The notes under the pieces were generated by a model, which ran no database searches, had not been told where the DNA came from, and saw nothing but the letters and a program-made list of their open reading frames with translations. The translations under genes were made by a program, and so were the position numbers. A stretch of DNA of 40,646 nt from contig JAFGKK010000038.1 of NCBI GenBank assembly GCA_016928575.1, positions 1 through 40,646 on the forward strand, in the 5' to 3' direction. Numbering within the stretch: position 1 is the stretch's first letter; each line of letters begins with the position of its first letter. This document shows positions 23,136 to 30,989 of the stretch, piece by piece. The DNA comes from Anaerolineales bacterium (GTDB lineage Bacteria; Chloroflexota; Anaerolineae; Anaerolineales; RBG-16-64-43).

Positions 23136-25871
23136 TTAAGAACCTTCCGCCTCAGCGCGGTCCAGCACTTCGACAACCCCCCGCGACCCATCGACCCGTA
23201 CGCACTGCCCGGTTTTCAAGCGGGTGGTCGCCTCTTGCACGCCGACCACGCCGGGGATGCCGTACTCGCGCGCCACAACCGAGCCGTGGGTCATCATCCC
23301 GCCCGTCTCCATCACCAGCGCGGCAGCCGAGAGGAACAACGGGGTCCAGGAAGGGTCGGTCCCCGGGCAGACGAGGATCTCCCCCGGCTGGAGGTTCGCC
23401 CGGCGCGGATCCAGGACCACCCGCACGCGGCCTTCGGCCACCCCCGGCGAAACCGGGCTGCCGAGAATGCAGCCATCCGAGCGGCTTCCCCCGGCGATGC
23501 CCTCGTAGAACGCGCGCCCGTCGCTCAGGAGCAAGCGCGGGATCTGCTTGCGGCGCAATTCGCGTTCGTATGCGCGCCGCCGTTCGGCGACCGTTTCGCG
23601 CCACCCACGGGTTTCCCTCGCGGCGAAGGCGCGCAGCTCGGCGAGGGTCAAGTGGAAGAGATCGTCCGCGCGCGCCAGCTCCCCGGCCGTCACAAATTCC
23701 CGGCCGAGCGCGAGCAGTTCGCGGCGGATGATGTACATCATCCGCACCGCGAAGAACTTCGGGCTTTCGCGCGCGCCCATCAGCTGGCGCGCCCGCCCGG
23801 CGAAGAAGCGCACCAGGCGGGCTTTAATCCATCCGCCGCGCGTCCGCCCGACCGCCCGGGCGAGCTCTTCCACCGCCTTGTGGGCCGCCTCCGCGCTGCG
23901 CGCGAAGACCGCGTCCGGCGCCTGGGCTTCGTCCCCGATCGCCAGGAAGCTCCCCAGCATCTCGAACACATGGGTCGGATCCTCGGCCCAGCGCGTGCGG
24001 CCCAGGTCGATCTCCCCGAACCCCCGCCCGCCGTATTTTTCTATGAAGGCCTGCGCCGCCCGCATCACCGGCGCGGGCAGATCCCCCGCCGCGTAGCGCG
24101 CCGCAAGCTCCGCCGCGTTTCGGTTTTGGATCACGGCGCTGGATTCACCGTCCCGCCGGATGGCCTTGGCCGCTTCCCACAGCGCCAGGTCCATCTCGGT
24201 AGTCGGGTTGTACGGCATTCCACGGGTGATCTCCAGGACGAGGTCGCGGGCCCGCTCCCGCTCCCCGCTTTTTTCGATCGCCTTGCGCGCGATGATATTC
24301 AGCGCGTTCCAGGACACCATCCCCGCCGCCACGGCGGAGACGAAGCGGATTAACGTACGCGGCAACTCCCGGTCGACCAGCGTCGGCATTATTCCGACGG
24401 CGGCGGCGAGGCGTTCGTGGCGGTCTCCGGCGAGTGCCGCGGCCCGGGCCTCCATCTCCAGCAAGATTCTTTCGCCCCCGGCGACGATGGATTCCCGCCG
24501 GGCGCGGGGCGCAAGCAGGTTCAGCAAGACGTTTCCCCCCAGCGGCACGGCGAACCGCGCCAGGCGGATAAAACCGCGCGGGCTGAACGGCGCGCGGCCG
24601 GGCTGGAGTTCCGCCTCGTCGAGCAGCCGCCCCAGCGCCTGTCCGACCGTCGGCTCGACCATCGCAAACACGTAGGGGAGGATCCGGCGGCCGATCGGAT
24701 TTTTCAGCAAGGGGGTGATGTTGATCCACAGCCGCTCGCCGGCCGCGAGCAGCGCGGTCTGCGTTTCGGGAGTGACGCGCACGCCGAGCATCCCCGCGCC
24801 GACGGCGAAGATCAGGCGGATTGTGTCCCTCCCGAGAGTCGTCATCGGATCCAGCATCCCCTGCACGGCCGCGAACGAGAAGAACACACGCAATCCTTCG
24901 GCCGGCGGATCGTGCGGAACCGGAAAGAGCGAAGTGATCGGGCGCGATTGGACGAGGAAAAATTTTCCGTCCGCCAGCGCCCATTCGATATCCTGCGGAT
25001 CGGGGAAGAGGGCGCGGGCCCGTTCCCCCAGCCGCGCCAGTTCGAGAATCTGGCCGTCGACGAGCGCCTGCCGCCCGGCCGCGTCCACTTGATGAATCTC
25101 GGTCCCGCCGCCGGTCTTTCCGCGGATCTGCAGCGCCTTGGCGCCCAACGTTTTGGAGATGATCCGGTTTTCCGCCGGGCGGACGACGTAGTGGTCCGGT
25201 TCGACCTTGCCCGCCACCAGCGCCTCGCCCAACCCGAAGGTTGCGTCGATCACGGTCTCGCGCCGGCTGCCGCTGAGCGGGTTGGCGGTGAAGAGCACGC
25301 CCGAGCACTCCGAGGGGATCATCCGCTGGACGACGACCGCCAGCGCCAGCCCTTCCGCCGGAACGGCGTTGCGCATCCGGTACAGAATCGCGCGCGCGGT
25401 CCACAGGCTCGCCCAGCACTCCACGACCGCCCGGAGCAGCGCCTCTTCGCCGACGACGTTCAGGAAGGTTTCCTGCTGGCCGGCGAAGCTCATCTCCGGG
25501 AGATCCTCTGCGGTGGCGGAGGAACGCACGGCGACCGCGGCAGCGCCCTCCGGCTTCAGCCCGCGGTAGGCGGCGAGAATCTCGCCGGCGATCCCCTCCG
25601 GAACAGGACGGGAAGCGAACGCGGCGCGGATTTTTCCGGCGGCGGATTCGAGCGCCGCCGGCGCTCCGCCGCGGCATTCCGCAAGCGCCGCATCGATCGC
25701 CGCCTGCAGACCGCCGCGCCGGACGGCTTCGCGGTACGCGCCGGTCAGCACGCAGAACCCCGGCGGCACCGGCATCCCGCCGCGGATCAGCGCGCCGAGG
25801 TTGGCACCCTTGCCGCCCGCCAGGGGCAGATCCCGGCTCGACAATTCGGAGAGAATTCTGCACCAGTCCAT
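23136..25871 (-). CDS. Rifampin-phosphotransferase-like / PEP-synthase-like enzyme
   Basis: This 911-residue protein has three parts. Residues about 1-310 are a PPDK-type ATP-grasp domain (AGGKGANLGALI, VAVRSSATAEDLPEMSFAGQ, DIEWALADGKFFLVQSRPI). Residues about 320-770 are a helical middle domain. The C-terminal swivelling phosphohistidine domain (ILVCPGTDPSWTPLF ... TGGMMTHGSVVAREYG) has catalytic His862. It lacks the C-terminal PEP/pyruvate barrel of true PEP synthase, so the architecture matches rifampin phosphotransferase (RPH), which uses ATP to phosphorylate the drug and releases AMP plus phosphate. The real substrate is uncertain. It is coupled to a TetR regulator whose stop lies five bases before this ATG, with the ribosome site AAAGGA inside the regulator gene. 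A fragment of a relative lies at 10886-11098. Confidence 0.85.
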   Translation of the reverse strand: MDWCRILSELSSRDLPLAGGKGANLGALIRGGMPVPPGFCVLTGAYREAVRRGGLQAAIDAALAECRGGAPAALESAAGKIRAAFASRPVPEGIAGEILAAYRGLKPEGAAAVAVRSSATAEDLPEMSFAGQQETFLNVVGEEALLRAVVECWASLWTARAILYRMRNAVPAEGLALAVVVQRMIPSECSGVLFTANPLSGSRRETVIDATFGLGEALVAGKVEPDHYVVRPAENRIISKTLGAKALQIRGKTGGGTEIHQVDAAGRQALVDGQILELARLGERARALFPDPQDIEWALADGKFFLVQSRPITSLFPVPHDPPAEGLRVFFSFAAVQGMLDPMTTLGRDTIRLIFAVGAGMLGVRVTPETQTALLAAGERLWINITPLLKNPIGRRILPYVFAMVEPTVGQALGRLLDEAELQPGRAPFSPRGFIRLARFAVPLGGNVLLNLLAPRARRESIVAGGERILLEMEARAAALAGDRHERLAAAVGIMPTLVDRELPRTLIRFVSAVAAGMVSWNALNIIARKAIEKSGERERARDLVLEITRGMPYNPTTEMDLALWEAAKAIRRDGESSAVIQNRNAAELAARYAAGDLPAPVMRAAQAFIEKYGGRGFGEIDLGRTRWAEDPTHVFEMLGSFLAIGDEAQAPDAVFARSAEAAHKAVEELARAVGRTRGGWIKARLVRFFAGRARQLMGARESPKFFAVRMMYIIRRELLALGREFVTAGELARADDLFHLTLAELRAFAARETRGWRETVAERRRAYERELRRKQIPRLLLSDGRAFYEGIAGGSRSDGCILGSPVSPGVAEGRVRVVLDPRRANLQPGEILVCPGTDPSWTPLFLSAAALVMETGGMMTHGSVVAREYGIPGVVGVQEATTRLKTGQCVRVDGSRGVVEVLDRAEAEGS

Positions 25872-25876
25872 ACGGC

Positions 25877-26485
25877 TCAGGTCCTTTCTGTCGTCATCCG
25901 CTTCCCCCGTCCACGGGATTCAATTCCCCGGAAGAAGATCTCCAGCATCGACCGGATCGTTTTTTCCGGATCGGGGAACGAACCGGCGCCCAGGTAGATC
26001 TGCACGTACAACCCGGTGATCATCGCCAGCAGCGCACGTGCCGCCTGGGCGGGATCCACCGGCCGGAACATGCCGCGCCGGATTCCCCCCCCGATCGCCT
26101 TGGTCACCTCGCGCATATAGACTTCCAGGAAGGAAGCCAGCTGGGCGTGGAGCACGGGCCGGCTGTCGGGGACTTCGCGGCGGATCACCTGGAACAGATC
26201 GAAGGTTTCGCTGCGCATTCGTACGGCGGCCAGGGCGACGGATTCGATCTGCCGCCGCGGATCCCGCTCGGCCTTCCTGTCCGCCAGGACGGCGCGGAGC
26301 CGGCCCGAGTTACGCTCCAGGAGCGCCGTCACGATGGCGCGTTTGTCGGGGAAATGGTGGTAGACGGTGGCCTTGCCGATACCGGTATCGCGCGCGATCT
26401 GGTTGACCGAAGTGGCCGTATACCCTTGGCGGACGATCAATTTGGCTGCGACCTGGAGGATTTTTTCGCGGGTGTCGGCGGCCAT
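25877..26485 (-). CDS. TetR family transcriptional regulator
   Basis: The 202-residue repressor-type protein has an N-terminal helix-turn-helix (TREKILQVAAKLIVRQGYTATSVNQ... IARDTGIGKATVYHHFPDKRAIV, residues 5-55) and a ligand-binding C-terminal domain of variable sequence. It is the first gene of a two-gene operon with the RPH-like enzyme. A perfect 16-bp palindrome just upstream, placed at the transcription start, is the likely operator, so it probably represses itself and the enzyme until an inducer binds. The inducer is unknown; a drug-like molecule would fit the neighbour. Confidence 0.94.
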   Translation of the reverse strand: MAADTREKILQVAAKLIVRQGYTATSVNQIARDTGIGKATVYHHFPDKRAIVTALLERNSGRLRAVLADRKAERDPRRQIESVALAAVRMRSETFDLFQVIRREVPDSRPVLHAQLASFLEVYMREVTKAIGGGIRRGMFRPVDPAQAARALLAMITGLYVQIYLGAGSFPDPEKTIRSMLEIFFRGIESRGRGKRMTTERT

Positions 26486-26492
26486 CGTTTCT

Positions 26493-26520
26493 CCACCTGA
26501 CCGACCGGTCGGTCGGGTGG
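26493..26520. promoter_or_regulatory. TetR operator palindrome
   Basis: GACCGACCGGTCGGTC (26499-26514) is a perfect 16-bp palindrome, extended to 28 bp with one mismatch by CCACCT and GGGTGG. CCGACCGGTCGG cores are typical of TetR-family operators. It lies between the -10 element and the TetR start codon, so binding would cover the start of transcription. Confidence 0.9.
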
Positions 26521-26521
26521 G

Positions 26522-26551
26522 AGGATATCACAGCCGGAAAGGGGTTGTCAA
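26522..26551 (-). promoter_or_regulatory. Promoter of the tetR-RPH operon
   Basis: On the minus strand TTGACA (26546-26551), an 18-base spacer and TATCCT (26522-26527) preceded by TGA (extended -10). The operator starts two bases downstream. Confidence 0.8.
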
Positions 26552-26606
26552 GCACTGCGGAATGCGAGGGGGCTTTTTTCCGGGATCGTACCGTTCTATG
26601 AATGGG

Positions 26607-27107
26607 CTAAGGGACCGGCAGCAGCAATCCGATCCCGAAGCTGGCCGCATTCAGAGCCAAGCTGAGCAACAGCGCCTCCCAAAATGGCGTTTGCTTCCGC
26701 ATGGCGGCCGCCAGAATCGCCGCTTCGACAATCCAAATTAGGAGCTCAAAAAGCACCAGCCAAGAAAGGGAATAGCCGATCCAGGGATGCAAAGCAACCA
26801 CGGCAAAAGAGAGCAGCGGGCGGGTGACCGTGTTCATCCCCCAGACAACGGTCAGGAGGAGAGCCGCCGGAAGCTTGCGCCACAGCGTATACCCGACCGC
26901 CAACGGCATCTCGACGGTCAACGTGGCCAGAAGCCCCTCCTGAAGCGGGGGAAAATCCGCAAGCCGCCAAGCTACAAAGAGAGCGGACAGCCATGCCGAC
27001 AGGTATGCCGCCCGGGATTCCCGGAATCCGGTCGCCCGAACGGCAATCAGTACGAGCAGGATCGGCAATAGAAGGAGAACAGCTGCAAAGGGGAAGATTG
27101 CGGGCAC
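26607..27107 (-). CDS. Small integral membrane protein, paralogue of the next gene
   Basis: The 166-residue product has four to five hydrophobic segments. Its sequence parallels the membrane half of the 321-residue protein encoded upstream: GFRESRAAYLSAWLSAL versus AFEESRKVYLAAWILSL, AALLLTVVWGMNTVTRP versus ALVLTVVFLLTVVKAP, and AAAMRKQTPFWEALLLSLALN versus GMALRKTARFPETLLFALANN. It lacks the secreted N-terminal domain. The start is the GTG at 27107; no ribosome site is obvious and an in-frame stop lies nine codons before it. Function is not known. It probably shares a transcript with its neighbour (54-base gap). Confidence 0.6.
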   Translation of the reverse strand: MPAIFPFAAVLLLLPILLVLIAVRATGFRESRAAYLSAWLSALFVAWRLADFPPLQEGLLATLTVEMPLAVGYTLWRKLPAALLLTVVWGMNTVTRPLLSFAVVALHPWIGYSLSWLVLFELLIWIVEAAILAAAMRKQTPFWEALLLSLALNAASFGIGLLLPVP

Positions 27108-27161
27108 GGCGTTCGCGACGGAGGAAGCGGATTATTCCTCCGGCCTCTGTTTCGATTCTGT

Positions 27162-28127
27162 TCAACGCATAGAAATCGCCAACCGCAGGATGATGGAAAT
27201 CAAACCCATCACCCAATAGGGAACGTTATTCGCCAAGGCGAACAACAGCGTCTCCGGGAAGCGCGCCGTTTTTCGCAGGGCCATCCCAAGGACTCCCGCA
27301 TCCAAAAGGCAGAAAAATAGACCCGAGAGGAGAATCCACTTTATGCCTTCCGTCTCCGGCGGAATGAATCCCGCCACGAAGGCAAAGACCGGCGCCTTGA
27401 CGACGGTCAGGAGAAATACAACCGTCAGCACCAATGCCATCGAACGCTTTCTCAACGCGGCGTAGAGGATGGCAATAACCGCCTCCGCCAGGAGAACTAT
27501 GATCATTCCGGAAAACAAGGAGGCCAACAGCACAATCCCCGCTGTCGGCAGGGAGAGGATCCATGCGGCAAGGTATACCTTGCGGCTTTCCTCAAATGCG
27601 CGGCCTCGCAGGGCAATCACGATCAGAAGAACGATCGACACCAGAAATCCGGCGGCGAGCAGGACGGCCCCGCCCAGCAGGAACCAATACACGGAAAAGA
27701 AGGGTTCGATCTCCCCCGCCCGCTCCGTCACCAGCAGGTCATTCTCCCGGACGGCGACCTCGTACCGGGCGTAGTAGTTGCGCTTGGTGAAGACATTGCT
27801 CAGGCGCGTCTTCCCGTCGGAAAAGGAAAACTTCAGGCGTTGATATTCGGAGTAGGAGTAGCCCAGAGAGTCGCAGCTTCTCCAACTGCAGGTGAAATGC
27901 GCCGGACCGCCCTGGGTAAACGGAGAGGAAGACGAACAATTGGGATCCGAGCATTGCTCCAGCACGGCGGCGACGATCCCGGGCGCCGGCGAGATTTCGT
28001 AGACGATTTCGAACTTCATCGTGGGCTTGGGGCCGATGTCCGCCCGCGCGGTTTGCGGCGAAATCGCCGCCAAAAACAATACGGCCAATCCAATCCATAA
28101 CCGCCCCCGGGAGCAGTGAACAGGCAT
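27162..28127 (-). CDS. Membrane protein with signal peptide and secreted N-terminal domain
   Basis: The predicted protein has 321 residues. A signal peptide ends at about residue 29 (QTARA-DIGPKP), then an extracytoplasmic domain of about 110 residues has four cysteines in CSDPNCSS and CSWRSCD, suggesting disulfides. Five or so membrane helices follow. The DIGPKPTMKFEI start of the mature part is a recurrent pattern in uncharacterised membrane proteins. GGAGA lies eight bases before the ATG at 28127. The downstream gene is a shortened paralogue of its membrane part. No function is recognised. Confidence 0.75.
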   Translation of the reverse strand: MPVHCSRGRLWIGLAVLFLAAISPQTARADIGPKPTMKFEIVYEISPAPGIVAAVLEQCSDPNCSSSSPFTQGGPAHFTCSWRSCDSLGYSYSEYQRLKFSFSDGKTRLSNVFTKRNYYARYEVAVRENDLLVTERAGEIEPFFSVYWFLLGGAVLLAAGFLVSIVLLIVIALRGRAFEESRKVYLAAWILSLPTAGIVLLASLFSGMIIVLLAEAVIAILYAALRKRSMALVLTVVFLLTVVKAPVFAFVAGFIPPETEGIKWILLSGLFFCLLDAGVLGMALRKTARFPETLLFALANNVPYWVMGLISIILRLAISMR

Positions 28128-28470
28128 GGATCATTCTCCCCGATCGCATCGAGAGATCCCGATCCCGCGAGAAATAATATCTCTGCGTGCGTCTATCGTC
28201 CCCCGGATTCGCCGTTTTGTCAACGCCCGCGCCCTTCATGCTCCCCGGCTTGCCGATCCTGAGCAGGCCGCCTGGATACATCTATCCAATGCCCGGAATT
28301 CACCACGGGCACACCCGTTGTATGCAATCCGCGTTCCTGCCTTCCGCTTTTTGCCGCCCGGATGCCGGAGCACACATCCGTACGTTTCCCATTCCCGATT
28401 GCCGGCGGATCGAGGATAATAGGAGCCGCAACGCCTTTTGCAATCCAGCCCCGGAGAAAGGAATCCGATC
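28128..28470. other. Divergent intergenic region
   Basis: No gene is seen between the divergently oriented membrane protein and GNAT genes. On the plus strand a -10-like GATAAT stands at 28415-28420 before the GNAT gene. On the minus strand TTGACA occurs at 28218-28223, but no well-spaced -10 was found. GGGTGTGCCCGTGG-type short complementarity occurs near 28295-28320 but is weak. Confidence 0.5.
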
Positions 28471-28941
28471 ATGCCGGAGGAATTGCTTGTCCGCGCCTTC
28501 CAACCCCGGGATCAACCCGCCGCCAAAGCCCTGATCCTCGGAGGATTGCGTGAACGCTGGAACAGACTAGATCCGAGCAAGAATCCCGACCTCGACGACA
28601 TCGCCGCCGCGTACGGCCGCGGGGCGTTTCTGGTCGCCGTTCTCGGCGGGCAAATCGTCGCAACCGGGGCGTTGGCCTTTCATCCGCAGCGCGTGGCGGA
28701 AATCCGGCGCATGTCCGTCCGCCGCGATCTGCGCCGGCGCGGGATCGGCGGCGCGATCCTCCGCCGGCTGATCGCGGATGCCCGCTCCGCCGGCTGCCGC
28801 CGGGTGATCCTCGAGACCACCTCGGAATGGACCGACGCGGTCGCCTTCTACCGCGGGAGCGGATTCGCCGTCACCCACCATCGGGGGGGAAATACGCACT
28901 TCCAACTGGAGCTCAATCCCGGACCGGCTTCTGTGGTATAA
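28471..28941 (+). CDS. GNAT family N-acetyltransferase
   Basis: The 156-residue protein has the GNAT acetyl-CoA site RRDLRRRGIGGAILRRLI near residues 88-105, preceded by the beta-strand EIRRMSV and followed by RVILETTSEWTDAVAFYRGSGF, the usual C-terminal motif. The ATG at 28471 is preceded by AAAGGA nine bases away; an earlier in-frame ATG at 28438 has no family sequence. The substrate cannot be inferred. The stop codon overlaps the -10 element of proB. Confidence 0.88.
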   Translation: MPEELLVRAFQPRDQPAAKALILGGLRERWNRLDPSKNPDLDDIAAAYGRGAFLVAVLGGQIVATGALAFHPQRVAEIRRMSVRRDLRRRGIGGAILRRLIADARSAGCRRVILETTSEWTDAVAFYRGSGFAVTHHRGGNTHFQLELNPGPASVV

Positions 28942-28942
28942 C
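28934..28942 (+). promoter_or_regulatory. Extended -10 promoter of proB
   Basis: TGGTATAAC ends at the GNAT stop codon and lies 33 bases before the proB ATG. It matches the TGGTAKAAT-type sites before proA and the DUF1361 gene. Confidence 0.6.
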
Positions 28943-28974
28943 CGCCGCTTAAGCCGATTCGAAGGACGGACGCC

Positions 28975-30081
28975 ATGGCGTTCCATCGGATTGTCGTAAA
29001 GCTCGGCACCTCCACCCTCACCGCCGGCACACCCCGACTCTCCATGCCCTACCTGGTCGACATCGCCCGCCAGCTCGCGGCGCTCAGGGCCAAGGGGACG
29101 GGCGTGGTCCTGGTCACCTCCGGCGCGATGGCCGCCGGGCGCGAACGGCTGGGGTTTCCCTCCCTGCCCAAGGGCCTGCCCGCCAAACAGATGCTCGCCG
29201 CCATCGGCCAGCCGCGGCTGATGGCCCTCTACGAGCAGGTCTTCGGCATGTTCGGGCTGGTGCCGGCGCAGGTTCTGCTGACCCGCGCCGACCTGTCCGA
29301 GCGCCGCCGCTACCTCAATTCGCGCAACACCCTCACCGCCCTGCTCGATTACGGCGCCGTCCCGGTAATCAACGAAAACGACACCGTCGCCACCGAGGAG
29401 ATCCGCATCGGCGAGAACGACAACCTCTCGGCGCTGGCGGCCAACCTGATTGACGCCGACCTGCTGCTGCTGCTCACCGACCAGAGCGGCCTCTACACCG
29501 CCGATCCGCGCTCCGACCCGGAGGCGATCCTGGTGAATGAGGTAAGCGAGCCGGAAATCCCGGAGGCGCTGTGGAAGGCCGCCGGCGGCACCGACAGCGG
29601 CCTGGGGACCGGCGGGATGCTGACCAAGCTTCAGGCGGCGGACCTTGCCCGCCGCTCAGGGACCACGGTGATCATCGCCTCGGGGGATACACCCGACGTG
29701 CTGTTGCGCGCGGCCGCCGGCGACGCCGTCGGCACCCGTTTCCGGCCGGTGGCCACCTCGGTCGAGAGCCGCAAGCGCTACATCCTCGCCGGCGGGAGGG
29801 CCGCCGGGTCGGTGAGGCTGGATTCCGGCGCGGTCAAGGCGTTGGCGCACGGCAGCTCGCTGCTCCCGGTCGGCGTGAATTCCGTCGACGGCTCGTTCGA
29901 ACGCGGCGATTCGATCCGCGTCCTCGACCCGGACGGCAAGGAAATCGCCCGCGGTATCGCCAACTACGGCTCGGGCGAACTGTCACGGATCATCGGGAAA
30001 AAATCCGACGAGATCGAATCGATCCTCGGGTTCAACTTCGGCGACGAGGTGATCCACCGCAACGATTTGGTGTTGCTGTGA
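28975..30081 (+). CDS. proB: Glutamate 5-kinase
   Basis: The 368-residue enzyme phosphorylates glutamate, the first step of proline synthesis. The amino-acid kinase domain shows VVKLGTSTLT (7-16), TSGAMAAGRERLG, INENDTVATEEIRIGENDNLSA and LLLTDQSGLYTADPR. Residues about 275-368 form the PUA domain of longer ProB forms. Feedback inhibition by proline is usual in the family. The partner proA is 3.6 kb downstream, separated by three unrelated genes and with its own promoter. Confidence 0.96.
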   Translation: MAFHRIVVKLGTSTLTAGTPRLSMPYLVDIARQLAALRAKGTGVVLVTSGAMAAGRERLGFPSLPKGLPAKQMLAAIGQPRLMALYEQVFGMFGLVPAQVLLTRADLSERRRYLNSRNTLTALLDYGAVPVINENDTVATEEIRIGENDNLSALAANLIDADLLLLLTDQSGLYTADPRSDPEAILVNEVSEPEIPEALWKAAGGTDSGLGTGGMLTKLQAADLARRSGTTVIIASGDTPDVLLRAAAGDAVGTRFRPVATSVESRKRYILAGGRAAGSVRLDSGAVKALAHGSSLLPVGVNSVDGSFERGDSIRVLDPDGKEIARGIANYGSGELSRIIGKKSDEIESILGFNFGDEVIHRNDLVLL

Positions 30082-30141
30082 TCAACAAGAGGTTTCGAAA
30101 CGGGGCTGTCGAAAAAAGGCAATATTATCATCCAGGTGATC

Positions 30142-30217
30142 GTCATGCCCGCGCGAACTTGGCGGGCATCCACTTCAGCAAACCCCTGGATTCCCACCAA
30201 GAACACGCGGGAATGAC
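30142..30217. repeat. Short interspersed repeat with inverted ends
   Basis: GTCATGCCCGCG (30142-30153) and CGCGGGAATGAC (30206-30217) are inverted ends with one mismatch. Inside lie GGCGGGCATCCA and CCCCTGGATTCCCACC, typical wording of the widespread 'GTCATTCCCGCG...CTGGATTCCC' dispersed repeats of bacteria. It sits in the gap after proB. No gene. Confidence 0.75.
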
Positions 30218-30309
30218 GAACTGACAAGGGCAAGCGTTATCCTGGAAAATCCGGTTTCGTTTTTTAAAATAGCCCCCACCCGACCGCCTAGTCCATCAGG
30301 AGATCCCGC

Positions 30310-30963
30310 ATGGCCAAAATCGAGTTCACCCAAAACTACTCCGACCTCTCGACCGACACCGGGTTCCAATTCGAGTTCAACTGCGACCGCTGCGGCACGG
30401 GCTTCCGGACCGAGTTCCAGGCCTACGCGATGGGAACCGTCGCCGGCGCGCTGGATACGGCCAGCTCGCTGTTCGGCGGCGTGTTCGGCCAGGCGGCCGA
30501 CCTCGGGGAGCGGGTGCGCTCCGCCGGCTGGCAGAAGGCCCACGATGCGGCTTTCGCCCGGGCGATGCAGGATCTTAAACCGGATTTCATCCAGTGCCCG
30601 CGCTACTCTTCTTGGGTCTGCCGTAAAAGCTGTTGGAACACTTCGAAGGGTCTGTGCAAGGAGTGCGCCCCCGACCTGGGCGTGGAGATGGCCGCGGCTC
30701 AATCCAGCCGCACGACCGAGGAGATTTGGGCGCACTCCAAAATGGCCGAAGAAGACCGCGAGATGCTGAAGGAGAAGAGCTGGCGCGAGGGCGTGCGCGC
30801 CACCTGCCCGAAGTGCAACGCGCCGCTGGCGAAAAACGCCAAATTCTGCCCCGAGTGCGGCGCGAAGATCAAAGCCGAAGCCCACTGCACGCAGTGCGGC
30901 GCCAAACTCAAGCCCGGGGCGAAATTCTGCGCCGAGTGCGGGGCCAAGGTGGGCGAACGGTAA
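30310..30963 (+). CDS. Zinc-ribbon protein
   Basis: The 217-residue soluble protein is built from cysteine pairs: C25/C28 (CDRC); C96, C104, C108, C116 and C119 (CPRYSSWVCRKSCW, CKEC); and two tandem C-terminal zinc ribbons (C166/C169/C180/C183 and C193/C196/C207/C210; CPKC...CPEC and CTQC...CAEC). A glycine-rich 45-65 segment lies between the first and second sites. Tyr99 stands where the CPxC pattern would expect the partner cysteine of C96. ATG at 30310 follows CAGGAGATCCCGC. Such proteins may bind protein partners or nucleic acid; the role is unknown. Confidence 0.8.
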   Translation: MAKIEFTQNYSDLSTDTGFQFEFNCDRCGTGFRTEFQAYAMGTVAGALDTASSLFGGVFGQAADLGERVRSAGWQKAHDAAFARAMQDLKPDFIQCPRYSSWVCRKSCWNTSKGLCKECAPDLGVEMAAAQSSRTTEEIWAHSKMAEEDREMLKEKSWREGVRATCPKCNAPLAKNAKFCPECGAKIKAEAHCTQCGAKLKPGAKFCAECGAKVGER

Positions 30964-30989
30964 ATCCGTCTCCGGGCGGAGTGGCTATT

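Noticed and set aside
23136-25871. Call as phosphoenolpyruvate synthase
   Set aside because: The order is ATP domain, unrelated helical domain, phosphohistidine domain at the C terminus. The PEP/pyruvate-binding barrel that should follow the His domain is missing.
28192-28223. Promoter for the 28127 membrane gene (TTGACA with GATAGA)
   Set aside because: The spacer is about 20 bases and the -10 is poor, so it falls below what I can support.
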